This document shows, in pieces, positions 1-9,618 of a DNA stretch of 64,000 nucleotides (position 1 is the first letter of the stretch; every line of letters begins with the position of its first letter). The translations under genes and the position numbers were made by a program. Below the pieces are notes generated by a model that made no database searches, was not told where the DNA came from, and worked only from the letters and a program-made list of their open reading frames with translations. Source of the stretch: JAGPDB01 sp046331265 (GTDB lineage: Bacteria; Actinomycetota; Acidimicrobiia; IMCC26256; JAGPDB01); contig JAXLRE010000001.1 of the NCBI GenBank assembly GCA_046331265.1, positions 124,001 to 188,000 of the forward strand, written 5' to 3'.

Positions 1-867
1 AAACGATTGCGAAATAATCGCATAAGGTGCCAAGAAAAACACGTATGCAAGTTGATAAGCAACTACTGCCCCGTTTAATTTATTTCCTATATATAAAGTA
101 ATACCTAAAATAATTGCCGCACTTGCTTGAATCGCTACAGCCCATGTACTTGACGAAAGAACTTTAAGACCATCTTTTAAATTAAAGTTTGGCATGAAAC
201 TAAAACCGTTTTTCATTGCAGACACAACAGGTATAGCTATGTAGGCGATACATGCCCCTGTACCCGCTATCGACAATATAATTGTGTCTACTGTTTCAAT
301 TTTAGTTATATCGACATTTCTAAAGTAGTGAAAAATTATTAATACAGCCATTATAAAAATTGATCCACCAATTGGTGCAATAACTTGCGCAATAAACTTC
401 TTTTTTGCATTTAATGCAGCAACAGCAACAGCTCCAATGCCATATAAAACTACTTGAGGAATAAAAAACCTAAGGAGTATAGTTCCCGTTCGAATTTGAT
501 CATCTCGAGTCAGAATAGGAGCACGAGCAAAAAGTAATTCTGAAATTTGCTGAGCAAAAACAACACCAACAATAGCTACAAAACCTAAAAAGATAATAAC
601 TAGAGTTATCAAAGATGAAACAAGGTTTTTTAGTTCTCTTTCGCTTTTATCTAGAGCATGTACAAGTTGGGGAATAATTGCTGCAGATAATGCCCCTGCT
701 GCAAGTAGATCAAATAAAACATTAGATACAGCATTTGAAGATTGAAAAGTATTACCTAAAGCTGTTGTCCCTAAAACAGCGGAAATAACAATGATTCTTA
801 TGAAGCCTAGCGCTCTAGAAACAACTGTTGCTCCAGCTAAAGAAGCTATTGCTTTTCTACTTGTCAT
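1..867 (-). CDS. murJ: MurJ/MviN lipid II flippase, N-terminal part (cut by window edge)
   Basis: The frame is open from an ATG at 867 to the window edge, 289 codons. The first residues (MTSRKAIASLAGATVVSRAL) and the following run of hydrophobic helices match the MurJ/MviN family, which flips the peptidoglycan precursor lipid II across the inner membrane. The ATG overlaps the TGA of the upstream steB gene by four bases (ATGA), so the two are probably translationally coupled. The C-terminal half lies outside the window, so the later helices and any fused domain cannot be judged. Family assignment is from recognition of the N-terminus and membrane pattern. Confidence 0.82.
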   Translation of the reverse strand, partial: MTSRKAIASLAGATVVSRALGFIRIIVISAVLGTTALGNTFQSSNAVSNVLFDLLAAGALSAAIIPQLVHALDKSERELKNLVSSLITLVIIFLGFVAIVGVVFAQQISELLFARAPILTRDDQIRTGTILLRFFIPQVVLYGIGAVAVAALNAKKKFIAQVIAPIGGSIFIMAVLIIFHYFRNVDITKIETVDTIILSIAGTGACIAYIAIPVVSAMKNGFSFMPNFNLKDGLKVLSSSTWAVAIQASAAIILGITLYIGNKLNGAVVAYQLAYVFFLAPYAIISQSF

Positions 868-1790
868 GATCCTGACAATTCAGGAGCGGGAGCTTTAGCC
901 TTAGAACTTATTCCATAAATATTTTTTAATCCAGATATCGTCCCTGCATGTGCAAGCATCAATGTTGCACGTCCACTCGGTGATTCAACGTTATCTACAA
1001 TACATAACTGATCTGCAGAGTTTGTTAGCAGCGAAATAGATTTTGATCGAAATGGTTGATCCGTATCAGAACCAACTAGGCCAATTGTGGAAGTAGATTT
1101 TGAAGAAAAATTAGAAACAAATTTTATGAAATTATCGTTAGATAGTTCCGATCGGTTAACTAGAACCAGAAATGAAACACCCATAGCTGCATCAAGAGAT
1201 GATGACTGTTCTTGCTCTGTAAATGCGTTGTATTTTGTAAATACATTATTTATATCGCTAGATAAAGTCTTTGATGCTGGCTCTAAGGAAGACCTCAAAC
1301 TTAAAAGTTGATTTAAAGAAATAGATGTTTGACTAACCACATTTTTTTCTTCATTCAAAATACCTGCAATATTTTCAACTTTATTCAGATCTTTTGAGAT
1401 TTTTGTTTTATCGGAGTTCAAAAAATCTGTTTTAAGAAAAACTTCAGAGCCTAATGTTGCTCCCGAAACTGCAAGCAATTCCCTTGTTTCAGTTATTAAA
1501 TCTTGAGATACAGCACCTGCCACCACGATATACACGGTTTTATTTGCAAGTGAGTTCTTAACTACATGTGCTGATAAAACTGTATCTTGGATATCAGTTG
1601 ATTTAATGTCATTCTTTAATCGTTCGTTCTCAACTTTTCTATCGATAGAGTTTTTCTCGGCAGTATCAATTCTGTTTTCTAATCCAGCGACAATTGCTTT
1701 ATCAATAACTGTCGATCCCATGACAACGCCGATACCTAGACTCAAAAAAACTGCTATTAATGAAATTAAGTGAAATCTAAAATTAATCAT
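864..1790 (-). CDS. steB: SteB / MctB family protein (DUF3186, 'copper transporter')
   Basis: 308 residues. One N-terminal membrane segment (about residues 7-25) is followed by a charged coiled-coil stretch (about 35-65) and a Ser/Asn-rich soluble domain, the layout of the actinobacterial DUF3186 family. Members are called MctB (mycobacterial copper homeostasis) or SteB (partner of SteA in corynebacterial cell division). The start overlaps the steA stop (ATGA at 1787-1790), and murJ follows with the same kind of overlap. That context favours an envelope or division role over copper export. There is no obvious Cys- or Met-rich metal site in the sequence. Confidence 0.75.
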   Translation of the reverse strand: MINFRFHLISLIAVFLSLGIGVVMGSTVIDKAIVAGLENRIDTAEKNSIDRKVENERLKNDIKSTDIQDTVLSAHVVKNSLANKTVYIVVAGAVSQDLITETRELLAVSGATLGSEVFLKTDFLNSDKTKISKDLNKVENIAGILNEEKNVVSQTSISLNQLLSLRSSLEPASKTLSSDINNVFTKYNAFTEQEQSSSLDAAMGVSFLVLVNRSELSNDNFIKFVSNFSSKSTSTIGLVGSDTDQPFRSKSISLLTNSADQLCIVDNVESPSGRATLMLAHAGTISGLKNIYGISSKAKAPAPELSGS

Positions 1791-2935
1791 CTAAACCAAT
1801 CCAATATTGAATACCAAATATCTCTTATTGTAAGCCTTAATCCTGACAAGAATACTCTAAGCGGCTCAGCAACTATAGCCATAATTACAACCACGGCAAG
1901 TGCAGCAAGCAAAAGTAGTACAACGTCAGATCTTTTAATTCGTCCCTCATACAGCCTTGAAACACCTTTAGCATCAACTAAAACTGGCCCCAAACGAGTA
2001 CGTGTTAAAAATGTCGATGCCATACCTCGACGACCTTTATCAAGCAATTCAACCATTGTCCCATGTGTACCAACCGCAACGATGAGTGTCGCTCCAAGTT
2101 CATAAGCAAGCAACATTGCAACATCTTCGCTCATTCCATTGCTTGCGAATTCTTTGTATTCAACACCATATTTTTCGAGTTCATCGCGACCTGGCGCACT
2201 TCCATCTAAATGTGCATGGAGAATAAGTTCAGGACCATAGAGAGCCTTTTCGGTAACCGAATCGAAGTCTCCTATTATTACGTCTGAAGTTAATCCTGCT
2301 TCAAGTAATGCATCTGCTCCCCCGTCAACTGCAATTATTACGGGCTTATACTCTTTAATATAAGGCTTTAGTGCCTTTAGATCTTTCTTATAATCATGTC
2401 CGCGCACAACAACGAGTACATGACGATTTTTGAAATTAGTTTTTAGATCAGGAACGCTTACTGGTGCAAAAAATTCATCTGCTTCTTTATCTATATATTC
2501 AAGAGTATTCTTCGCAAAAGCTTTTAACTCATTACCTATGTTGTTTCGTCCAGCTTCCATTGCTGAATCTATTTCATTACGACTCCAAAATTTTCCGTCA
2601 ACTTCCTCATGAGAGTTATCATCAGAAATAGTTAAATGATGTTTACTATCGTCGATAGTTGCAATTTCAAATCTTCCAATATGTGCGAAGTCATAATTTT
2701 TTATATCAACAAGTGGAATATTTGCAGATTCCAGGACTAAAGGTCCACCATTAGGATAACGACTTGTTATAGAGGTCTTTAAATTTATTACTGCACTAAC
2801 TTTTGCTTGGACAAGACTTTCTGCTGCGACACGATCAAGATCTTCGTGTGATATAACTGCAATATCACCAGGATCGATTACCTTTGCAAGATCTTTAGTT
2901 CGTGGGCCACATTTGATTTTTCCAGTAATTAACAT
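1787..2935 (-). CDS. steA: SteA-like cytokinetic ring protein (thiamin pyrophosphokinase-like fold)
   Basis: 382 residues. The middle holds a thiamin-pyrophosphokinase-like core with VDGGAD (about 203-208) and GDFDSV (222-227). A strongly hydrophobic segment near 335-357 precedes a short C-terminal tail. This architecture is that of SteA, a membrane-anchored protein at the actinobacterial division septum that works with SteB to control peptidoglycan hydrolysis. The gene lies seven bases after nadK and overlaps steB by four bases. In many Actinobacteria recN sits between nadK and steA; here there is no room for it. Function is inferred from the family. Confidence 0.8.
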   Translation of the reverse strand: MLITGKIKCGPRTKDLAKVIDPGDIAVISHEDLDRVAAESLVQAKVSAVINLKTSITSRYPNGGPLVLESANIPLVDIKNYDFAHIGRFEIATIDDSKHHLTISDDNSHEEVDGKFWSRNEIDSAMEAGRNNIGNELKAFAKNTLEYIDKEADEFFAPVSVPDLKTNFKNRHVLVVVRGHDYKKDLKALKPYIKEYKPVIIAVDGGADALLEAGLTSDVIIGDFDSVTEKALYGPELILHAHLDGSAPGRDELEKYGVEYKEFASNGMSEDVAMLLAYELGATLIVAVGTHGTMVELLDKGRRGMASTFLTRTRLGPVLVDAKGVSRLYEGRIKRSDVVLLLLAALAVVVIMAIVAEPLRVFLSGLRLTIRDIWYSILDWFR

Positions 2936-2941
2936 ACGAAC

Positions 2942-3850
2942 CTACAAAGAAGACAATCTATCTGCGCCAAACGCATGCGCTAATTTAGACAGCACGCTAG
3001 CTGGACGCTCATATACCGGAATTCCTTTAGACCCAACACATATGCGGATTGGCTCACCAGGTCCTAGGTCACCAATATGTTGCCCATCTGCCACTAGAAC
3101 GCATTCTTCTTCAGCAACCAAATATAAGTTTTCATTATTTGTTAAGACGACAGGTGGAATTCTTGGATGATGCAGAGCAACCATAGTTAATGACATCACA
3201 TTTGAATATGGAGAAATTGCAGGTCCACCTGCAGATGAGGAATACGCAGTTGACCCTAAAGGTGTCGACACGATTACTCCATCACATACAAACGTTGGAC
3301 CTTGTGATGCCCTTCCTTTATCGTCAATGTATTCAGAGTATCCCTCTATTACATCTTCCATTTCGTTCAATATGAATTTACTGCGTTCGTTTGAGTCTTG
3401 AATATTTATTTCTCTTTGCAACTCGCCAAAGACAGGAGGTGAACTTATCATTGTTATGCGAGCAGCACGCTGTACACGCTTTCTTTCAATGACTACTTCA
3501 TTGATTGCATTGTATCTACCATTTGAAAAATCTATGTCTAGCACGCATCGGGTTTGTGGTTGAGAATTTTTTAAACTTTCAAAGAGAACTTCAACATTGT
3601 TGGACGGAAATGAAGGTAGAAATCCAAATCTTCCTAAATTAATACCTGCAATTGCCTTGTTATTTCTCAAGGCCAGACGTGTTCCATATAAAAATGTCCC
3701 ATCGCCTCCAATAGTTACTACACAATCAGAATCTTCTACTTTTTCGACAACTTGAACATTATGCATCTGAGCAGTATTACTTATTTCATCAGCAACTAAG
3801 TGAGCTTGTTCCTTGTTTGAATTTAGACACAAATATATTGAATTGACCAT
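2942..3850 (-). CDS. nadK: NAD kinase
   Basis: 302 residues. It phosphorylates NAD to NADP in the cytoplasm. The diagnostic GGDGTF motif is at 48-53, an NE pair at 117-118, and GSTAYS at 199-204 inside the conserved DGVIVSTPLGSTAYS block. Compared with usual NAD kinases there is an extra charged stretch (about 138-184) between the NE strand and the DGVIVST block. It lies in the same frame with no sign of error, so it looks like a lineage-specific insertion. The gene starts seven bases after tlyA and is in one run with steA, steB and murJ. Confidence 0.93.
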   Translation of the reverse strand: MVNSIYLCLNSNKEQAHLVADEISNTAQMHNVQVVEKVEDSDCVVTIGGDGTFLYGTRLALRNNKAIAGINLGRFGFLPSFPSNNVEVLFESLKNSQPQTRCVLDIDFSNGRYNAINEVVIERKRVQRAARITMISSPPVFGELQREINIQDSNERSKFILNEMEDVIEGYSEYIDDKGRASQGPTFVCDGVIVSTPLGSTAYSSSAGGPAISPYSNVMSLTMVALHHPRIPPVVLTNNENLYLVAEEECVLVADGQHIGDLGPGEPIRICVGSKGIPVYERPASVLSKLAHAFGADRLSSL

Positions 3851-3856
3851 AATCTT

Positions 3857-4639
3857 TCACTGCTTATCAAAGAGATCTTCTATTCTATCTAAATCTATTG
3901 ATTCATCTTCCGTTTGGCCTGAAGAAATTAGACATAAATATTCGATGTTGCCTTTATTCCCCGTTATCGGCGATTTAACTAATTTTGTAATTGCAAAATT
4001 AGGTTTTAGTTTTAATGCAGTATTTTTTATACAGTCAATTCTTGCTTGATCTGAACTAACTATACCTTTCGAATTTATATATTTTTGTTCTACTTCAAAT
4101 TGAGGTTTAATCAGTACAACTATCTTTATAGAATTAAGACACTTAGAAATTGGCTCGATCAAAGGAATTACTGAAGTAAAAGAAACATCTACAACTGCGA
4201 GATCATTATAACCAACCATTTCAGGAGTGATATTTTTCGCATTGGTTTTTTCAAAAACGTTTACGCGCTCATCGCTTCTGATTTTATGATCTAATTGCCC
4301 ATGACCAACATCAACACAATTGACCCTTGACGCACCTCTTTGCAAGAGTACGTCACTAAATCCACCTGTAGATGAACCGATGTCTAAGCATGATTTATTT
4401 TCAACATTAATATTAAATTGATCTAATGCGTATTCAAGCTTAAATCCACCACGAGATACATATTTACTTTTTTCTTCTACAAAAGTTAAGGCACTAGACG
4501 GATCGACAAAGCTTTTAATACTTTTTTGAACGGCACCATCGACCAATATGAGACCACTTTCAATAACAGATTTAGCTTCTTCAATGTCGATAGCCATATT
4601 TCTTGCAACAACAAGCTTGTCGAGACGGATTCTAGGCAT
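3857..4639 (-). CDS. tlyA: TlyA-type rRNA 2'-O-methyltransferase
   Basis: 260 residues. An N-terminal S4 RNA-binding domain (about 1-60, beginning MPRIRLDKLVV) is followed by an FtsJ-like methyltransferase domain. Its SAM site is LDIGSSTGGFSD (about 106-117), with VDVSFTS and LIKPQFE further on. In mycobacteria TlyA methylates 16S and 23S rRNA. It is the first gene of the tlyA-nadK-steA-steB-murJ run and is divergent from the aldolase gene, with only 43 bases between starts. Length and domain order are normal. Confidence 0.9.
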   Translation of the reverse strand: MPRIRLDKLVVARNMAIDIEEAKSVIESGLILVDGAVQKSIKSFVDPSSALTFVEEKSKYVSRGGFKLEYALDQFNINVENKSCLDIGSSTGGFSDVLLQRGASRVNCVDVGHGQLDHKIRSDERVNVFEKTNAKNITPEMVGYNDLAVVDVSFTSVIPLIEPISKCLNSIKIVVLIKPQFEVEQKYINSKGIVSSDQARIDCIKNTALKLKPNFAITKLVKSPITGNKGNIEYLCLISSGQTEDESIDLDRIEDLFDKQ

Positions 4640-4647
4640 CTAGACAC

Positions 4648-4653
4648 TATAAT
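4648..4653 (+). promoter_or_regulatory. -10 box of the aldolase gene
   Basis: A perfect TATAAT lies in the 43-base gap between the divergent tlyA and aldolase genes. It would start transcription near 4660, ahead of a GAAAGG ribosome-binding site at about 4671-4676 and the ATG at 4683. No clear -35 was found; the upstream bases are inside tlyA. Confidence 0.5.
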
Positions 4654-4682
4654 AACTTGTTCAGATTTATGAAAGGCATGTA

Positions 4683-5729
4683 ATGAACCTATCGGAAATT
4701 TACCAGAAGCACGAAGACCTGTTAACACATAAATGTGAGACAATTGCTGCTTCTTCATTGCACCTACCTAATTCAAATGTAATTGCAACAAATTATTCAA
4801 TCACTGACCGTTCGATTCCCGTTCTAAGAAATCTTTCCCAGATATTTGTAAATGGTCGCTTAGCTAATACTGGATATATCTCTATTCTTCCTGTTGATCA
4901 AGGAATTGAACATAGCGCTGGTAAATCATTTGCAAAAAACCCTCAATATTTTGATCCTGCACGTATTGTTGAATTAGCTATTGAAGGTGGATGCAGCGCT
5001 GTTGCTAGTACATTTGGCGTTCTTGGTGCTGTTGCACGTAAATATGCTCATCAAATTCCTTTTATAGTGAAAATAAATCATAACGAAATGATGACTACAC
5101 CCGCTAAGACTGACCAAATAATGTTTGGGACAGTTGAACAAGCTGCGGATTTAGGCGCAGCTGCTGTTGGTGCAACTATTTATTTTGGTGCACCAGAATC
5201 AAACCGACAAATAATTGAAGTTTCAAAAGCTTTTGCGCGAGCTCACGAACTTGGTCTTGCCACTATTTTGTGGTGCTATACAAGAAATTCTGCTTTTAGT
5301 ACAAGCGATGTTGATTACCATGTAGCTGCTGACTTAACTTCTCAAGCTAATCACTTGGGTGTAACAATTCACGCTGACATAATTAAGCAAAAACTCCCAG
5401 AAACTAATGCAAATGGTTTCGACAATGTCGGAACGAAACAAACTGACCCACGTGTTTATAGTGAGCTCTCTTCAGATAACCCAATCGACATGACACGCTA
5501 CCAATTAGCTAATTGCTATATGGGCCAAATCCCACTTATCAACAGTGGCGGCCCTTCAGGCGATAACGATTTTGAACAAGCTGTTTTGACCGCAATAATT
5601 AATAAACGTGCTGGCGGTTCTGGGCTGATCGCAGGTAGAAAAGCATTTCAACGTCCTTTTGAAGAAGGAATTGAGCTTCTAAATGCTATCCAAGATGTAT
5701 ATTTAGATAATAACGTCACAATCGCATAA
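4683..5729 (+). CDS. Class I fructose-bisphosphate aldolase (FbaB/DhnA type)
   Basis: 348 residues of a TIM-barrel aldolase. Supporting stretches are ISILPVDQGIEHSAG (about 64-78), STFGVLGAVARKY, the IVKINHNE strand, TIYFGAPES and the C-terminal SGLIAGRKAFQRP. These match the FbaB/DhnA group of class I aldolases, which use a Schiff-base lysine to interconvert fructose-1,6-bisphosphate and two triose phosphates in glycolysis and gluconeogenesis. The start is supported by GAAAGG about seven bases upstream. The gene stands alone between divergent tlyA and an unknown gene. Which lysine is catalytic was not resolved by eye. Confidence 0.85.
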   Translation: MNLSEIYQKHEDLLTHKCETIAASSLHLPNSNVIATNYSITDRSIPVLRNLSQIFVNGRLANTGYISILPVDQGIEHSAGKSFAKNPQYFDPARIVELAIEGGCSAVASTFGVLGAVARKYAHQIPFIVKINHNEMMTTPAKTDQIMFGTVEQAADLGAAAVGATIYFGAPESNRQIIEVSKAFARAHELGLATILWCYTRNSAFSTSDVDYHVAADLTSQANHLGVTIHADIIKQKLPETNANGFDNVGTKQTDPRVYSELSSDNPIDMTRYQLANCYMGQIPLINSGGPSGDNDFEQAVLTAIINKRAGGSGLIAGRKAFQRPFEEGIELLNAIQDVYLDNNVTIA

Positions 5730-5730
5730 T

Positions 5731-5765
5731 GACATTATGTCCGTATTGCCCTTTTAGGGTATAAT
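5731..5765 (+). promoter_or_regulatory. Palindrome plus -10 box before an unknown gene, leaderless start
   Basis: GACATTATGTC (5731-5741) is a perfect inverted repeat with 5-base arms and a 1-base centre. A TATAAT -10 box follows at 5760-5765, and the ATG is at 5772, seven bases after it, so the transcript probably begins at the start codon. The same 11-mer occurs before the unknown gene at 15356. It could be a regulator site covering the -35 region; the regulator is not known. Confidence 0.5.
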
Positions 5766-5771
5766 TTACTA

Positions 5772-6578
5772 ATGGCAAATGGACTTGAAGAAGACTTATT
5801 AAATATTGGTTTCTACTTAAGAGATCTTGAAGATCAAATAGCGACTGTTTCAAGACTTTTGCCATTACCAGAAAGACAAGGTCTCACTGAAGATGGCGCT
5901 AAACGAGTAATTGCATATTTACAATCAATAGCTTTACGAAACTATGTTGCAACTAATGTTAAAGGTTTTAATCCGTTATCAAACCATGGCAGGACACCCT
6001 CTGGAGTGCATGCACAATATTCGCTAAGCAATGGTGAACGCGGCCCTGATGCTCGCAGTATATCTGAGCTCTTTAATTTAGTTTATGTTGATGGAAGACT
6101 TGGCGTTTATTATAAGCGTGAAAGCCAAACAGGCAATGTTGAAGAAAAATCTTCGCATAAAGATTTAGATGTTCGATCAAAATTAATAACTAAAACTGAT
6201 CCAAATCGGCTCGATGAGTTATGTTTAATGGGATCTCAAGACTTTCTTTACCAGACACAGATGGATCACCCTACAAGCATTGTTAATTACACAGGCAATT
6301 TGTCTTGGGAAGAGATCTACGACATGGAACGCTTTACCTTTGAGTGCCTTGCGGCTCTTGAAGAGTTAGCAAAAGAAGGCATATCTGCTGAACTAGTTAG
6401 CGTAAGAAAAGTTGATTACTACGGCACGAGCAGACCTGAGAAAAATTTACATCATGCAACTATCAAATTGGGTGAGCGACGAACATCGTTTTATCAGAAT
6501 GCAGACGATACTCTTATTGATTTAATTAATAAAATGAGAGTTCGGATCGATCCATCGAGGACTAACTTAGCTGATTAA
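5772..6578 (+). CDS. Unrecognised soluble protein
   Basis: 268 residues with no signal peptide or membrane segment. The N-terminus is acidic and helical (EEDLLNIGFYLRDLEDQIAT); a central part is rich in polar residues and the C-terminal third is mixed alpha/beta with many charged residues. I do not recognise the family. The ATG is seven bases after a TATAAT box, so translation is probably leaderless. The 3' end overlaps the convergent TPR gene by 17 bases. The upstream GACATTATGTC palindrome is shared with the unknown gene at 15356, so the two may be co-regulated. Confidence 0.7.
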   Translation: MANGLEEDLLNIGFYLRDLEDQIATVSRLLPLPERQGLTEDGAKRVIAYLQSIALRNYVATNVKGFNPLSNHGRTPSGVHAQYSLSNGERGPDARSISELFNLVYVDGRLGVYYKRESQTGNVEEKSSHKDLDVRSKLITKTDPNRLDELCLMGSQDFLYQTQMDHPTSIVNYTGNLSWEEIYDMERFTFECLAALEELAKEGISAELVSVRKVDYYGTSRPEKNLHHATIKLGERRTSFYQNADDTLIDLINKMRVRIDPSRTNLAD

Positions 6579-7191
6579 TCCGATAATTTACGTCAGCAAA
6601 ATTTTTATCAAATTTAGAAATTTTATTAAACCAATTTCGAGCTTCGATTATATTCCCAGCTCGTTCTTCAAGGTCAGCAAGACAATACCAAAGTCTCAAG
6701 TGGTATGGTTTTGGTCTCGAAAGTGGTTTTACTTTTTTTCTCAAATGTTTTAATGCCTCTGAAATTTTTCCTTGTTCAGCAAGCGACTGACTATGTACAA
6801 TCCGTCCCTCTGCTACAACTTCACCTGAGGGAGAAACAGCTCCAAGCTCGTCCCATAGAGAATTCACTTTTTCGTAGTTCTTTTCGTATCTATATATATC
6901 CATCAGCAATGGATACTGGTCGTAGCTAGATGTTTTTTCAGTGAATTCTGTTAAAACTTGTAAAGCTTGTTTATACTTCGAATTGGCATATAAACACATT
7001 CCATAAAGTTCTAATAACCCTAATGCTTGAGGATATTTTTCATATAAGGGTTTAATAATTCTAAGAGCATCTCTTTCTCGGGAATTTTCGTATGCTTCTA
7101 TTGCCTCATTTAGTTGAGAAATTGCTTTTTCAGCGCGAGCTTTACCGGCATAATGTTTTAATTCTTCAAATGGATCTTCTATTTCGCGCAT
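6562..7191 (-). CDS. TPR-repeat protein
   Basis: 209 residues, almost entirely helical, with repeating pairs of helices typical of tetratricopeptide repeats. Examples are around residues 24-56 (alanine/tyrosine spacing in AIEAYENSRERDALRIIKP), 58-90 and the last 40 residues. No signal peptide or catalytic domain is seen. TPR proteins act as protein-binding scaffolds; no partner can be named from the context. The 3' end overlaps the convergent unknown gene by 17 bases. Confidence 0.65.
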   Translation of the reverse strand: MREIEDPFEELKHYAGKARAEKAISQLNEAIEAYENSRERDALRIIKPLYEKYPQALGLLELYGMCLYANSKYKQALQVLTEFTEKTSSYDQYPLLMDIYRYEKNYEKVNSLWDELGAVSPSGEVVAEGRIVHSQSLAEQGKISEALKHLRKKVKPLSRPKPYHLRLWYCLADLEERAGNIIEARNWFNKISKFDKNFADVNYRINQLS

Positions 7192-7247
7192 AAGTAAACA
7201 TTCTACATTATTGTTAAAAAAAATCTTTATGCGATTAAATCAGAATT

Positions 7248-7499
7248 TTAAAAAGCTAGACCAAATTCTGTTTGCTTTACTGGGGATACTCTACCCCCAA
7301 GGGATGTAAACCAACCATCAGGGACTCTGCCTGAAAGCTCGAACGCCTGATCTCTTGTCAGAGTACCTGTCGCACCACCTCTACGCTCAATGCCAGCTTC
7401 TACAAATCTTTTAGTTGGCTCAATTGCTTCTGATAATTGAGCTGTTGTTGATGAAAATAATTGTGGAGGATTTCCAGTTTGTAAGTTGTAAGCTGCCAT
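7248..7499 (-). CDS. Small unrecognised protein
   Basis: 83 residues beginning MAAYNLQTGN. An ATG 18 bases further upstream (7517) is in frame, but the bases between them contain AAAGGGGCGG, a strong ribosome-binding site seven bases before the ATG at 7499, so 7499 is preferred. The protein is rich in Gly, Thr and Ser, has no membrane segment and ends in a hydrophobic GLAF. No family is recognised. It stands alone between the TPR gene and kup. Confidence 0.55.
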   Translation of the reverse strand: MAAYNLQTGNPPQLFSSTTAQLSEAIEPTKRFVEAGIERRGGATGTLTRDQAFELSGRVPDGWFTSLGGRVSPVKQTEFGLAF

Positions 7500-7635
7500 C
7501 TTCCGCCCCTTTTTCATTTGAGCATTTATTACTCATTGGTAGATATGTATAGATTATCGTTTATACAAGCACGAATCAATAGGAAATATGTCCTTTTTGT
7601 AGCTATTCGTGAAGAAAAGTAGGTGGAACCTCCAG

Positions 7636-9564
7636 CTAGACAGGGACAGTAACGAGTTCGACCGTTAAACGCGAGTCGTCGTCTAAACCAAAATAGTTAT
7701 ATGCAGGTTGTGCTTGCCTAGCCAATGTTCTAAATAAACCATATCTGAAACGCTTGAAACCTTTTGCTTGAGTATTAACTACAATTCGTTCTTTCATAGC
7801 ATGAATAACCCACAGAGATGGGTCATCATGTGCAGCTAACTTGTGATTTTTGGCCAAATCATTGATGATGTCAGTTGCACTCACTTCGTCCATAAATCCA
7901 AAATTAACCTGAATAGAAAGTAAAGAGCGGTCATTTTCTAGATCATTATCAAACTCAATAATGTCATACTTCTGTTCTGGCGGTATATGAGAATAACGCT
8001 TCTGCCTAACAGTAAGTAAGACTAAATGGCTTGGAACAAAATGAAATCGGTCTACAAAAGAAGTTGCGATTAAAGGAACTTTATCTTCTAACGATGTTGG
8101 ATGATCTGGAGTAAGCATAATAATTGAACGCGGAATATCGTGAGGAGCCTCTTGTTTGACTTCCATAAACTTAGACATCGACATAGTTTCCATATCCCAT
8201 GTCGCATTCCGCACTTTACGTCTACCCCAGTTCCACGTAAGCATTATTGTCGCTAAAGTTACTCCAATAAATATTGGGACATAACCACCATGTAAAAACT
8301 TAATCAAATTTGAAAACAAAAATGTTAGATCAATAAATATAAATGATGAAAACAAAGGAACAGTAAGAAACTTATTCCACTTCCAAATACCCAATGCAAT
8401 AACAAGAACGGCAATAGAAGTATTTAACATAACAACACTCACCGCTAACCCATATGCCGCTGCCAAATTTGCTGAAGATTTGAATACTAAAACTAAAAGA
8501 ACTGCGCCTAGATATAATGCCCAGTTAATAAATGGTATATATATTTGCCCCATGTGCTCTCTATTCGTATGCACAATCCGCATACGAGGAATCAAACTTA
8601 AAGCCATGCCCTGTGACGCTATAGAAAATGCTCCAGTTATTAACGCCTGCGAGGCAATGACCGTTGCAAAGGTTGCAATTATAACGACAGGAATTAAAAG
8701 CGGTTTAGGCACAAAAGAATAAAAAATATTTGAATCAATAATTTTACTCCCAGAAATAATATATGCACCTTGACCTAAATAATTTAAGATCAACATCGGG
8801 AAAACAATGCCCAACCAACTAATTCGAATTGGACGTTTTCCAAAATGACCTAGATCAGCATACAACGCTTCCCCACCCGTTATAACAAGTATCACAGAAC
8901 CCATAAGCAACAAAAATGATCGTCCAGTGAAGTGATCAAACGCATGAGAAATGTTTAATGGATTTAGCGCTTGTAATATCTCTGGTGTTTCAATAATCCT
9001 AAAGACTCCTAAAGAACCAATAGTTATAAACCAAATTAATGTTATAGGCCCAAAGAGTTTTCCAACTTTATGAGTACCTTTACTTTGGGCTATAAAAAGC
9101 ACAGTCAAAATTGCGAGTGTTAAAGGTATAACAATGTGGGAGAAATTTTCATGTACGAGCGATAAACCTTCGACTGAAGCAAGAACAGAAATAGCAGGCG
9201 TAATAACGCCTTCGCCCATTAAAAATCCTGCTGATACTACCAACGCTCCAAGAATTAGAGGGGTAAAAGATTTTCGATATTTTCTTAGTATTGCGAACAG
9301 AGCAAAAGTCCCACCTTCTCCTCTTTGGTCTGCTCTTAAAACAAAAACGATATATTTAATTGTTATAGTAATAAAAAGTGCCCAAATAATTAGTGAGATA
9401 CCACCAATTACAGAATTTTTTGTTTCATCAAGTGCATGGGTAGTTTCAAATATTTCAGTTACCGCGTACAAAGGTGACGTACCGATATCTCCAAAAACAA
9501 CGCCAAGGGCACCTAGTGATAAAAGAATTGTTTTTTTGGTAGATAGCTTTTCAGAAATTGTCAT
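7636..9564 (-). CDS. kup: KUP-family potassium uptake transporter
   Basis: 642 residues. The N-terminal GVVFGDIGTSPLYA signature (about 20-33) is diagnostic of the KUP/HAK/KT family of proton-coupled K+ importers. About twelve membrane helices fill residues 15-455, followed by a soluble C-terminal domain of about 180 residues, the standard layout. The gene is monocistronic in appearance, with 50-70 base gaps on both sides and no linked trk or kdp genes. Length is normal for the family. Confidence 0.93.
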   Translation of the reverse strand: MTISEKLSTKKTILLSLGALGVVFGDIGTSPLYAVTEIFETTHALDETKNSVIGGISLIIWALFITITIKYIVFVLRADQRGEGGTFALFAILRKYRKSFTPLILGALVVSAGFLMGEGVITPAISVLASVEGLSLVHENFSHIVIPLTLAILTVLFIAQSKGTHKVGKLFGPITLIWFITIGSLGVFRIIETPEILQALNPLNISHAFDHFTGRSFLLLMGSVILVITGGEALYADLGHFGKRPIRISWLGIVFPMLILNYLGQGAYIISGSKIIDSNIFYSFVPKPLLIPVVIIATFATVIASQALITGAFSIASQGMALSLIPRMRIVHTNREHMGQIYIPFINWALYLGAVLLVLVFKSSANLAAAYGLAVSVVMLNTSIAVLVIALGIWKWNKFLTVPLFSSFIFIDLTFLFSNLIKFLHGGYVPIFIGVTLATIMLTWNWGRRKVRNATWDMETMSMSKFMEVKQEAPHDIPRSIIMLTPDHPTSLEDKVPLIATSFVDRFHFVPSHLVLLTVRQKRYSHIPPEQKYDIIEFDNDLENDRSLLSIQVNFGFMDEVSATDIINDLAKNHKLAAHDDPSLWVIHAMKERIVVNTQAKGFKRFRYGLFRTLARQAQPAYNYFGLDDDSRLTVELVTVPV

Positions 9565-9618
9565 TAATACCCTTTTGGTACCCCCACGAATTTAGAAATA
9601 TTTTACTACTAAAAACTT

